This document shows, one piece after another, positions 24,740 to 32,433 of a stretch of 40,321 nt of DNA. Where the stretch lies: the IMG/VR virus record IMGVR_UViG_3300025728_000379, positions 1 through 40,321 of that record. One strand, written 5' to 3'. The position numbers and the translations under genes are program-made. Origin of the DNA: a virus. Each line of letters opens with the position of its first letter. Within the stretch, counting starts at the first letter, position 1. The notes beneath the pieces are model-generated. The model had not been told where the DNA came from. It saw only the letters and a program-made list of their open reading frames with translations, and ran no database searches.

Positions 24740-25011
24740 GGCTTAACTCCTATGCTTTCCAGCCATTCGCGGAGGTTGACCACCGCGCCTTTGTCCGTGT
24801 CCGGCGATGGGTGGGGGCGGTGAAAGTTGGCGATGCTGCCATTAAGCAGGAACTTGCAACGTGAACCGCGGCCCTCTTTGACTTCGCCACCCAGCGCCTT
24901 TATCAGTGATTCCACATCTGACCATTTGATCCCGGAGAGAACAGGTGTTTTAAATATCTGTTCTAACGTGTTTTTTTGCCGCTTCCTTAACGCTGAAACT
25001 TGTTCTTTCAT
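24736..25011 (-). CDS. hicA: HicA-family mRNA interferase toxin
   Basis: 91 aa. The HicA core occupies residues about 25-91 (SGIKWSDVESLIKALGG, GSRCKFLLNG, FHRPHPSP, GAVVNLREWLESIGV), a double-stranded RNA-binding-like fold. The histidine in FHRPHPSP is the likely catalytic one. It has an N-terminal extension of about 25 basic residues. It would degrade mRNA when free of HicB and could stabilise the prophage or act against superinfecting phages. The promoter region has four TGAAGTCA repeats. Confidence 0.92.
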   Translation of the reverse strand: MKEQVSALRKRQKNTLEQIFKTPVLSGIKWSDVESLIKALGGEVKEGRGSRCKFLLNGSIANFHRPHPSPDTDKGAVVNLREWLESIGVKP

Positions 25012-25022
25012 GTCGCAGTCCG

Positions 25023-25083
25023 TGAAGTCACTTTATGAAGTCATTTTGATGGTTTGATAATATGAAGTCAAGTTGTGAAGTCA
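25023..25083 (-). promoter_or_regulatory. hicA promoter with four TGAAGTCA repeats
   Basis: TGAAGTCA occurs at 25023-25030, 25036-25043, 25063-25070 and 25076-25083: two pairs with a 13-base period, 27 bases apart. Between the pairs, TATTAT (minus strand, 25057-25062) is a good -10 box for hicA. The arrangement suits cooperative binding of a ribbon-helix-helix dimer such as HicB, giving autoregulation. Confidence 0.75.
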
Positions 25084-25088
25084 TTTTA

Positions 25089-25457
25089 CTATCCTGTGCT
25101 GATGCCGCTCATGATATCTTCGCAAAGATCGATACATTCGCAGCAGATCCATACCTGCGGGCCAGCTACCATTTTTTTTACTTTACGGTGGCTCTTCCCA
25201 CAAAAGCTGCAAAAGTACTCTTTGATTTCACCGGTTTCTGATGGTGCGGGGGATTGGCGTTGCTCTTTTTCTCCCATTCCTTCAAATAGTTCGTGATTTT
25301 TCCTCACGATGCGGGCACACCCAACTAATTCATCTGCGGTGATGTTCGCGGTCAGCATGACGTTTTGTAGGCGGCTGGTGATACCGGCCATCTTTTTGGC
25401 GTGGTCGCTGTGATGATCTGGTTCTGGAATGTGGTGACGATGTATTTCATGTGGCAT
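25089..25457 (-). CDS. ClpX-type C4 zinc-finger protein
   Basis: 122 aa. The last 45 residues strongly resemble the N-terminal zinc-binding domain of Clp[29 protein letters not shown], with zinc ligands Cys83, Cys86, Cys105 and Cys108. The AAA+ part is absent. The N-terminus is His-rich ([17 protein letters not shown]) and then helical. In ClpX this domain dimerises and receives adaptors such as SspB and substrates such as phage replication proteins. A free domain could pair with host ClpX or its adaptors and change ClpXP proteolysis. It lies between hicA and an adenine methylase. Confidence 0.85.
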   Translation of the reverse strand: MPHEIHRHHIPEPDHHSDHAKKMAGITSRLQNVMLTANITADELVGCARIVRKNHELFEGMGEKEQRQSPAPSETGEIKEYFCSFCGKSHRKVKKMVAGPQVWICCECIDLCEDIMSGISTG

Positions 25458-25469
25458 AAATCCCCCTTA

Positions 25470-26180
25470 TTACGGTTCTTGATGCGTTTCTAATAATGCG
25501 GCCATGATCGCTGCGCGCTCGGCAGCAGGCATGGCGCTGTAGTTTCTGGCCCAGCGTTCCGCCTTACGCTTGATTCGTTGGCGATCGATGTAGTTCGCGC
25601 CGGCAAAGGCGTGGCTGTAGGCGTTCCCTTCGGCAAAGTTCATCCATAGCTGCTCGGTGCGCGGGCCGCCGCGAGTCATTACCTGAAACTGGATGCTGCG
25701 CCAGTCGCCGATCAACTCGTCATAGAGCGCGGACGGATAACCGGAGATCATGACGTTGGCGGGCACGGTGCGCAGTACGTCGATCAGGCTGCGGTGATCG
25801 TCGACGGTATACTCGTGACGATACCGCGCGCGGCTGGTGCGGGTTTCTTGAAGATAGGGCGGGTCGACGTATATCAGCGTGCGGCCGTATTTTTCAAAAG
25901 GAACGGCGCGCAGCAGCTTAACCGCGTCGCCGATCTCAATCATAAGGCGATCGGCCTGTTCATCCAGATAGTTCGGGTTTCCCTGGCAAAATGCTTCAAC
26001 GGTTTCCGGATCGATATCCCACCCGATCGTGCGGGCCGCCGGCGGTTTACGCAGCATAACTGCGCCGCCGCCGAGGTGCGTTTCGATGTAGGTTTCGTGT
26101 GGCGGCATCTGGCTAATGATCGCTTGATAAGCGCCGCTTGCCGCCTTGCTCCCCAAATATCCCATTTGTCGGTACCTCAT
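25470..26180 (-). CDS. DNA adenine methylase (D12 class, first copy)
   Basis: 236 aa. Motif I is GYLGSK and THLGGGAV (residues 7-41); motif IV is DPPY at 106-109, which gives N6-adenine methylation from S-adenosylmethionine. It is shorter and not closely similar to Dam. The target site is not known. It could protect phage DNA from host restriction. No cognate endonuclease is nearby, so it appears to be an orphan methylase. The other methylase, at 30533-31354, is Dam-like. Confidence 0.88.
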   Translation of the reverse strand: MRYRQMGYLGSKAASGAYQAIISQMPPHETYIETHLGGGAVMLRKPPAARTIGWDIDPETVEAFCQGNPNYLDEQADRLMIEIGDAVKLLRAVPFEKYGRTLIYVDPPYLQETRTSRARYRHEYTVDDHRSLIDVLRTVPANVMISGYPSALYDELIGDWRSIQFQVMTRGGPRTEQLWMNFAEGNAYSHAFAGANYIDRQRIKRKAERWARNYSAMPAAERAAIMAALLETHQEP

Positions 26181-26285
26181 AGTTGTTAATGACGGTGCTG
26201 CAGCGCAGCTGTTTTTGTTTATGCCGCGTTATGGCCAGAACAGACAAATTCGTCTGTGCGTTCCGGCCAACATCGCCGGCTATGC

Positions 26286-28826
26286 CTATGAAATGCGGCG
26301 CAGCCGCTCGACGCGCGCCAGCAATTCCAACGATTTGTGAAGATGATCCGGCTGGACGGCCGACAAACTGCCGTCGTGATTTGCGTGATAACGCTGTCCG
26401 GCCACGTTTAACGTGGCGCCTTCAGCCAGGCTTATCGCCTCGCGCGTGGTTAACTCGATGCCAATACTGGATGCGGATTCGGCTATCAGTGCCGCGCGTG
26501 GTGCCAGCTGCTCTCGCCGCTTCTGCCGCTGCTCTTTTTGGCGGTGTAAATCATCCGCTGCGCGCTGTTCTTCAACTGATAACGGCGCTTTCTCCGGCGG
26601 TGGGGCACCGTCCGCATCGTTTTTCAGTCGCCGCAGCAGTGCCCGCCGTTCTTTGCGGTCGAGGCTTTCAAAATTTATTGGTGCGTCAGCTGGCACAGCC
26701 GGCGTTGGCTGTACTCGATGCATTTCACTCGTGGATAAACTACCGCCGTTTCTGCTCGGTTCTTGCTCAGGCGGACAGTTATTGCCACGAGTCCAAGGGG
26801 CGGCGGCTGCGCCGCCACCCTCAACGTCAACCCCCTGGCGCGCGGCTTCGCCACTCGCCGGTTTACGTTTGCGCTTCAGTGTCCAGGTGTCGGGGTGGGT
26901 GCAAATACGCGACGCTTCACCGAGCATTGGTGACCAGACGCCGAAGATCTGAATGCCGAGTTCGCCGTAGTCGTTGGGTTTTTCTGCCTGAAGGTAGGCG
27001 GTGTGGACGATGTGAACGTTACGCGGCGTCAAGACGCCGCCTTGTTTCAAGATATACGTTGCGATGCAACCGGCATCGGCGGCATTCATCACGTCATCCA
27101 TGGCTTTATCGCTCAGCCGCTGGGTTTTCTTGGCGTCGATACCCTGCCGATCAAACTGGGTCGCCAGCCGGCGTAACTCGCGGTAAACCTGGCGCGATGG
27201 GATGCCGAAAAACTGGAATTGGTGCACGCGGTGCAGGCTGGCCCAGCCGAGCGCATGCTCGACCGTGTCGGCCATGCTTTTGCCGCTTTCGTGGTCGACT
27301 GGCGGCTCACCGGTATCTTTGTTCGCCTTGCGCAATGGCTCGGCGTCCAGATTCTTACCGATATAGGTCGCGATGTAGCTGATTGGCGATCCCTTTTCTG
27401 CAGTGATCAGTTCGGTCTTGAAGCGCGGTGTTATGTCGTCGCCCAGCTCGGCGCGATCGTCGCGAATGGCGAACTCCTGCAGGATGCTGACAATGCCGTC
27501 GCGGTCATCTGGACGGCAAAAAACCATCATGTGCCAGTGGACGGTGCCGTCGTGATGCGGCTCGGCGACGCGAATACCGTACCAGCGCAGCCCCTGACGG
27601 TTCAGCTTTTTGCGCACGCTGGCAAAGAATCGGTTAACCAAATAGTCGTTACTGTCGCGAACGGTTTTCGTTGCCCATTTGGGGTTTAACCGTCCGTCAA
27701 TCATGGTGGCGTGAAAACGTGACGGTGTGGTAATCGTGCACCAGACCGCGCAATCGCCGCGCATCTCGGCAATGTCCTGCATGCCTTTGACTGTGGTCAT
27801 CATCTCTATGCGGCGGTGGCGTGGGTTGCTGGGGCCAGCGTAATAGGCATCTTCAAGATCGATGGAAAAGCCGTCTTCGTTGGTCAGCTCGAAGGCTTTC
27901 AGAAATTCACGGGTGCGCCGGCGTTGCTCGCGGAAGTGTGTCAGCGCGTCGGCGCTGATGTAGGCGGAATCCTGCTTACGTACCAGGCCGGCGGCGCGTA
28001 ACAGCTCTTCGCGCCAGCGGGAACGTAGCGCCCACAAATTGGTAAACCACCAGTTCGCGCAGCACATTCTGGCTATGGCGCCTGGTATTTTGTCGTAAGG
28101 CGGTTCGCCGCGGCGGCGCAGATAAGGGTTTAGCGCATGCCAGCATGGCGGCGTCACGTTGAAGCGTTCGGCCTCAGTACCCAAAGACACGTAAACGCGC
28201 AGGATTTGGTCAAGCGTAGTATCGCCGGAAAGATGGCGCGTGCTCTGCTGCTCGATCAGGGTTTCAAAGTGGGCGGCCGTGAAGGTTGCCAGCAATTTTA
28301 CCGCGCGCTTGTCCAGCTCAGGCAGACGCAACAGATCGTCGAGTCGTTCACGACGGGCAACCAGCTGCAGGCCAAAGGTAAGCTGTTTGTCCTGCATTTT
28401 TTCGACGCGAGCCAGTATTGTCTTGACCGTCCGCAATATGTAATTGCGGGAGAGTTTCTCACCGTTGCCTTTCTTGCTCTTACGAATGGCACTGATACGC
28501 GCCAGCAGCGGAGAACGAATAAAATCAGGTTGCGCCATAAGGGCGCCAAGTACCAACTGAACCTTGCCTTCACCGCGGCGCTGTTCCGCCAGAATGGAAA
28601 GCTGCGAATCGCGATCACGTTCCTGATCCGCGGTGACCTCAAGCCAACGCTGCCGGCGCCGTTGTGCGTCAGTGAGTTTCAGCTCTTTTTCAGCGTCTTC
28701 GGTGTACGGGTTGATCCCCTGCTTCGGTGCGTTCCAGGGATAGGGCCAGTCAAAAGCAACTGCGCCGCGTCCCGGATAGGGGCGCGGCGGTGATGGCTGG
28801 TATCTTCCACGGGCTGGTTTACTCAC
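26286..28826 (-). CDS. A: Replication initiator gpA (HUH endonuclease)
   Basis: 846 aa (P2 A is 761 aa); nicks the origin and primes rolling-circle replication. The HUH motif is VHWHMMVF (H430, H432) and the paired active-site tyrosines are in SYIATYIGK (Y484, Y488), the same Y-x3-Y spacing as in P2. The C-terminal 190 residues are low-complexity, Gly/Ala-rich then charged, and differ from P2. GTG 28826 is chosen since GTGA overlaps the upstream stop codon; further GTGs lie just upstream. In P2 the origin lies within this gene. Confidence 0.94.
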   Translation of the reverse strand: MSKPARGRYQPSPPRPYPGRGAVAFDWPYPWNAPKQGINPYTEDAEKELKLTDAQRRRQRWLEVTADQERDRDSQLSILAEQRRGEGKVQLVLGALMAQPDFIRSPLLARISAIRKSKKGNGEKLSRNYILRTVKTILARVEKMQDKQLTFGLQLVARRERLDDLLRLPELDKRAVKLLATFTAAHFETLIEQQSTRHLSGDTTLDQILRVYVSLGTEAERFNVTPPCWHALNPYLRRRGEPPYDKIPGAIARMCCANWWFTNLWALRSRWREELLRAAGLVRKQDSAYISADALTHFREQRRRTREFLKAFELTNEDGFSIDLEDAYYAGPSNPRHRRIEMMTTVKGMQDIAEMRGDCAVWCTITTPSRFHATMIDGRLNPKWATKTVRDSNDYLVNRFFASVRKKLNRQGLRWYGIRVAEPHHDGTVHWHMMVFCRPDDRDGIVSILQEFAIRDDRAELGDDITPRFKTELITAEKGSPISYIATYIGKNLDAEPLRKANKDTGEPPVDHESGKSMADTVEHALGWASLHRVHQFQFFGIPSRQVYRELRRLATQFDRQGIDAKKTQRLSDKAMDDVMNAADAGCIATYILKQGGVLTPRNVHIVHTAYLQAEKPNDYGELGIQIFGVWSPMLGEASRICTHPDTWTLKRKRKPASGEAARQGVDVEGGGAAAAPWTRGNNCPPEQEPSRNGGSLSTSEMHRVQPTPAVPADAPINFESLDRKERRALLRRLKNDADGAPPPEKAPLSVEEQRAADDLHRQKEQRQKRREQLAPRAALIAESASSIGIELTTREAISLAEGATLNVAGQRYHANHDGSLSAVQPDHLHKSLELLARVERLRRIS
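26799..26816 (-). repeat. GC hairpin inside A (candidate origin structure)
   Basis: GGCGGCG-GCTG-CGCCGCC is a perfect 7-bp stem with a 4-base loop in the low-complexity linker of gpA (about residue 670), with GAGTCC nine bases to the left. P2-type origins lie within A and rolling-circle nick sites often sit by hairpins. The link to origin function is a guess. Confidence 0.4.
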
Positions 28827-29209
28827 GCCCACGGCCACTCGTCAAAGTAAAACCACGGCGAGTTACGCCACTTACGCGGGCCGTTTTCGGCCGACAGCAG
28901 CGTTAAAGCGCCAGTATCTGGATCGCGCCAAAATACGCACTCAACTGACTGGTCTGCGCCGCTGGCAGGGTCATAACTGACCATCAATTCCGTAAGAGGC
29001 TGCTTTCTTCTGACGTGAAGAAGTCGCAGTGTCGCGCCTGCGGAAAGTTGGATCGCGTCGGTAATTAGTCCTTGTTGCCGTGCAGCATAGGTTTTCCCAT
29101 AGCGGCGACCTCCGCAGGTGAAAACAGGCTGCACATGATAATTTTGGATGTGATTGTGGCGGCCCAAAATAGCAGCAATAACAAGAGCGGCATTAGTTTT
29201 GCGCATCAT
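28823..29209 (-). CDS. Hypothetical early protein
   Basis: 128 aa, no family recognised. The ATG overlaps the previous stop (ATGA) and its own stop overlaps A, so it is translationally coupled and probably real. The N-terminus has a short hydrophobic run (AALVIAAILG). GGRRYGKT at about residues 33-40 fits a P-loop pattern, but the protein lacks the rest of an ATPase, so this may be chance. Confidence 0.7.
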   Translation of the reverse strand: MMRKTNAALVIAAILGRHNHIQNYHVQPVFTCGGRRYGKTYAARQQGLITDAIQLSAGATLRLLHVRRKQPLTELMVSYDPASGADQSVECVFWRDPDTGALTLLSAENGPRKWRNSPWFYFDEWPWA

Positions 29210-30249
29210 TCACATACCCCCGCATAAACGCTACTGCAAGCGGTGTGATCGTTCATGGCGGCAATCAAATCGAACTGCTGCCCACCCCTGGTGGTTAGGG
29301 CCCAATCGCGATAGGTTTCAATGCCATGTGATTCAACCGTGATGCATTCAATACGGCTTTCCGCCTTTTTCGGATCTTGAGTAGCGGGAAAAAAGGTGCT
29401 GTTCTGGCGGCGAGAGCACGCGGCGACCAGCTTTTCCCATCGAGCAACGCGGGCTATCTCCTCCGGCCAGCGGGTAAAGATCTCGGCCAGTTCGGATTTG
29501 CGTGCGTGAATACATGGCATGCAGCCGACGCGGCTACATCCTTGTGTGTACAACGGATTCGGCTTGATGCCGTGATGTTTGGCAATCGCGAAGACGTCGG
29601 CATGTTTCCAATCGAGAATTGGCCGATAAATATTTAGGCCCAGTGTTTTATCGGCATCAGCTTCCCACGCGGGCAGCCCCGCGCGTTGCGGTGATTCCTC
29701 CGCCCGTACCCCTTGCCAACTGATCACCTCGTCGTGCTCGTCCAGCAAAGGCACAACCAGTTGATCACGGATCGGAATGTGCTTTAACTCGAATGTACAG
29801 AAGCGGGCCATTGTTGACGGAAAACGGCCCTTCCACATACAGAGGTCAAGGAATGGCACGCCGGTTGGGTGAAGGGTTTCGAGCGCTAAGGCGACGGTTT
29901 CTACCGCCTGCTGCTCGGTTAATCCGCATTCCTTTACCAGCGACACAGGCCAGTTCTCGGCAATAAATCGGCGCTTACCTTCAATGCGCGCGGTAAAGTC
30001 GGCTTTAACGCGGCGAATCGGCCCTAACTTGGATTCCAGATAATCCAGGTATTCCATTGTTAACGGGTGTTCATGGCCGGTGTCAGCAAATGCGGGAATA
30101 ATCTTGACGCCAGCAGCAAGCGCAAGCAGCCACTGCGCCAGGCTGTCTTTTCCGCCGGAAATGCTGATCACGTTGATGGCATCGCTAGTAAATACGCGAT
30201 CGTCGATCAGCGCCGTTCCGGCGGGATATGAGATAGCGTTCGAAGGCAT
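29206..30249 (-). CDS. Phosphoadenosine-phosphosulfate-reductase-family protein
   Basis: 347 aa, adenine-nucleotide alpha-hydrolase fold. The PP-loop SGGKDS lies at 31-36 and the later motifs ADTGHEHP and QGVRAEESP.RA match phage PAPS-reductase-like and DndC-like enzymes. A CSRVGCMPCIHARK cysteine cluster suggests an Fe-S or metal centre. True cysH acts in sulfate assimilation; phage members more likely modify DNA or RNA bases or nucleotides. ATG 30249 in TGATG overlap with the previous gene and GGAGGT upstream; it lies two genes before A. Confidence 0.85.
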   Translation of the reverse strand: MPSNAISYPAGTALIDDRVFTSDAINVISISGGKDSLAQWLLALAAGVKIIPAFADTGHEHPLTMEYLDYLESKLGPIRRVKADFTARIEGKRRFIAENWPVSLVKECGLTEQQAVETVALALETLHPTGVPFLDLCMWKGRFPSTMARFCTFELKHIPIRDQLVVPLLDEHDEVISWQGVRAEESPQRAGLPAWEADADKTLGLNIYRPILDWKHADVFAIAKHHGIKPNPLYTQGCSRVGCMPCIHARKSELAEIFTRWPEEIARVARWEKLVAACSRRQNSTFFPATQDPKKAESRIECITVESHGIETYRDWALTTRGGQQFDLIAAMNDHTACSSVYAGVCE

Positions 30250-30536
30250 CACCAGTCACCTCCACCGATCTCTGGGCGTGCTGCTGCAATCGCGCTACCG
30301 AAGTTTTGGGCTCTTCCATTTCTGTCATGGGTTTCAGTTAGCATCAGATTTAGCGTGCCGTTTGCGCTGTAATAGTTGGCGTCAGGAAATTCCTTCCTGA
30401 CATCCTCAAGGAGCGCATTTAACCCCTGAGCAAGCCGATTAAATCTACGGTTGGCCTGAGGAAGTTTTTCGTTCAGAACTTCAAATGCGCTTTCACCGCT
30501 TTCATCGATATGCCGCTTCAGTTCTTCGGTGTTCAT
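30249..30536 (-). CDS. Hypothetical early protein
   Basis: 95 aa, no confident family. Mostly helical and charged with a C-terminal NFGSAIAAARPEIGGGDW. ATG at 30536 overlaps the Dam stop as ATGA; the longer open frame upstream lies in Dam and is a shadow. Coupled gene order supports it being real. Confidence 0.75.
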   Translation of the reverse strand: MNTEELKRHIDESGESAFEVLNEKLPQANRRFNRLAQGLNALLEDVRKEFPDANYYSANGTLNLMLTETHDRNGRAQNFGSAIAAARPEIGGGDW

Positions 30537-31354
30537 GCTGATGCCCTCAAGGTTGCGATGATCTCGCCTGCTGCTGCGCGGCTGGCAGCTTTGGCGCTGA
30601 CAGAGCGGCGGGCGGTGATCGAGGTGATAGCGAAATCGGCGTACAGCGCTTTGGCTGCGTCCGTCTCGCTGTTCGAGGCTACGACGTGGCGACCGCGTTT
30701 TGCCGCTATGCGCAGCATGCGCGCCAGCTTTCTCTGCTGTTCGCTGGTAAAGCCGTCGGTGTGGTAGCTGGTAAAGCTGGCGGTGGCGCTGGCCGGGATG
30801 TACGGCGGATCGCAATAAATCACATCGCCGGCCTGGGCCATCCTGATGGCCTCCGGGAATGAGCAGCACAGGAAAATCGCTTTCTTGGCCTGCGCCTTTT
30901 CTGCGAAGGCTCTGATCTCGTCTTCTGGGAAGTAGGGCGCCTTTCGATGACCGAACGGCGAATTAAACTCGCCGCTCAGGTTGTAGCGGCAAACGCCGTT
31001 ATAGGTGTGACGGTTCAGGTAAAGGAACTGCGCGGCACGATAGATAAAATTGCTGTCACAGCGCAGATTGAAATCGGCCCGCACGGCGTAATATCCGACC
31101 TCGCTGGCGTGTTCTTTGAACAGATTACGGGTTTCGCGGATTAGCACTTCTGGCTGGTTTTTTGCGACGTTGTGGAAGTTGATCAGATCGCTGTTGATAT
31201 CGCACAGCAGATAACTGTCATAGTCGGTATTGAGGAAAACCGCGCCAGAGCCGACGAACGGCTCAACCAGGCGCTTACCTTCCGGCAGGTGCTGGCGCAG
31301 TGTGTCGATGATGCGGGCTTTGCTGCCGAGCCACTTCAGCGCCGTACGGTTCAT
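30533..31354 (-). CDS. dam: Dam-like DNA adenine methylase (GATC type)
   Basis: 273 aa (E. coli Dam is 278). Strong similarity in order: LKWLGSKARI, LVEPFVGSGAVFLNTD, CDINSDLI, FLYLNRHTYNGVCRYNLSGEFNSPFG, CDPPY at 181-185, and SATASFTSYHT. Transfers methyl to adenine, most likely in GATC. It could protect phage DNA or act on the early promoter region. The last 30 residues diverge from E. coli Dam. It overlaps the exonuclease by four bases upstream and the next gene downstream. Confidence 0.93.
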   Translation of the reverse strand: MNRTALKWLGSKARIIDTLRQHLPEGKRLVEPFVGSGAVFLNTDYDSYLLCDINSDLINFHNVAKNQPEVLIRETRNLFKEHASEVGYYAVRADFNLRCDSNFIYRAAQFLYLNRHTYNGVCRYNLSGEFNSPFGHRKAPYFPEDEIRAFAEKAQAKKAIFLCCSFPEAIRMAQAGDVIYCDPPYIPASATASFTSYHTDGFTSEQQRKLARMLRIAAKRGRHVVASNSETDAAKALYADFAITSITARRSVSAKAASRAAAGEIIATLRASA

Positions 31355-32211
31355 GCGTCACCGCCTGTAACAGCGACATCAGCTACAGCGAACCCCTTCA
31401 GCTCATTCCCATCATAAATTGCTGCTATCACTTCGGGAGCGATCAGAGCATTGATGATGCCTATCATGCCGATGATGTAGGCGCTGTCGTTAACACCAAC
31501 TGTTGCAGCTGTTTCATGGGCGAATTTTTCCGAACATTCAACGCGATGATCCACCAATGCAGTGATCGCATCAGGATCAGCAACAAACAGCTGCTGAAGG
31601 GTGTCGGCGGCCGCTTGTGCGCTCAGCCCCTGCGGTGCGTAACGAGAGCCACCGGCGGCCATGGCCTTGATTAATCCGAGAGTGGTCAGACAGTCAGAAA
31701 GGGCGCGATGCGGCGTTCCTTCGATAATGACGCCTTGCTGCTCTGCGGCGGCGGTCAGCTTTTGCCACTTGTACCCGCCGCGCTCATTACGCTGCCCGTA
31801 AAACTCGGCGTACTCTTCCATGGCGCACACCATTTGCGGCATGGTATCGGTATCAGTGCTGAACTCGGGCTGAACATCCCAAATCGCATCCGTCTGCATA
31901 AGCAAACGCAAATCGTATTCGGCGTTGTAGGTAACGGTGAGTTTGCCAGCAATCAGGGCATGCACCTGGGCGCTGATCTCCGGCCAGGTAGGCGCATCAC
32001 TAACCATTTCATTCGTAATACCATGGATTGCGGTGGCGTCGGCGGGGATGGGTTTTGATGGTCTAACCAGCGTGTTCAGCAGTACCTTTCCACCGGCGTC
32101 AATGACGGCTATCTCGATGATCTCGGCTAAACCGCTAAGGCCCGTGGTTTCCGTATCCAAAACCAGACAATTTCTATACAAACATTGCTGCGCTTGCTGT
32201 TGTGGTGTCAT
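31351..32211 (-). CDS. DEDDh 3'-5' exonuclease with C-terminal extension
   Basis: 286 aa. Residues about 15-195 are a DnaQ-like exonuclease domain: LDTETTG (D19, E21), YNAEYDLRLL and HRALSDC provide the DEDDh metal and catalytic residues. It would degrade single-stranded DNA or RNA ends. The last 90 residues form a separate helical region with a glycine-containing hydrophobic segment (IIGMIGIINALIAPEVIAAIYDG), origin unknown. ATG after GGGG; coupled with the zinc-finger gene upstream. Confidence 0.87.
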   Translation of the reverse strand: MTPQQQAQQCLYRNCLVLDTETTGLSGLAEIIEIAVIDAGGKVLLNTLVRPSKPIPADATAIHGITNEMVSDAPTWPEISAQVHALIAGKLTVTYNAEYDLRLLMQTDAIWDVQPEFSTDTDTMPQMVCAMEEYAEFYGQRNERGGYKWQKLTAAAEQQGVIIEGTPHRALSDCLTTLGLIKAMAAGGSRYAPQGLSAQAAADTLQQLFVADPDAITALVDHRVECSEKFAHETAATVGVNDSAYIIGMIGIINALIAPEVIAAIYDGNELKGFAVADVAVTGGDA

Positions 32212-32214
32212 GTC

Positions 32215-32433
32215 TTACCCCTTGATATGCCGTGCTTTGGCTTCGTGGATTTCCTGGCAGGTAACGCAGCGCGTTACGCCATGGACGAGGGCGCGGCGCG
32301 CTTCAGGTATCGGCGCGTCACAGGTTTCACAGGTGAAAGCAGATGGCCCGCATTGCTGCGGGCGGGCGTTGGCGATTTGGGCAGCGAGGGTCAGTTCAAC
32401 CTGTTCCTGCGCCATATCGATCTGATCAGCCAT
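32215..32433 (-). CDS. DksA/TraR-family zinc-finger protein
   Basis: 72 aa. C-x2-C-x17-C-x2-C zinc finger (CETC...CVTC) near the C-terminus and N-terminal helix (MADQIDMAQEQVELTLAAQI), the TraR/DksA design. Members bind the secondary channel of RNA polymerase and can mimic DksA with ppGpp. The ATG shares one base with the previous stop. Phage P2 has a similar small gene at this place (orf82). Confidence 0.9.
   Translation of the reverse strand: MADQIDMAQEQVELTLAAQIANARPQQCGPSAFTCETCDAPIPEARRALVHGVTRCVTCQEIHEAKARHIKG

Noticed and set aside
26183-27382. 399-codon plus-strand open frame opposite A
   Set aside because: Arg/Cys-rich antisense shadow of the GC-rich A gene, no ribosome site.
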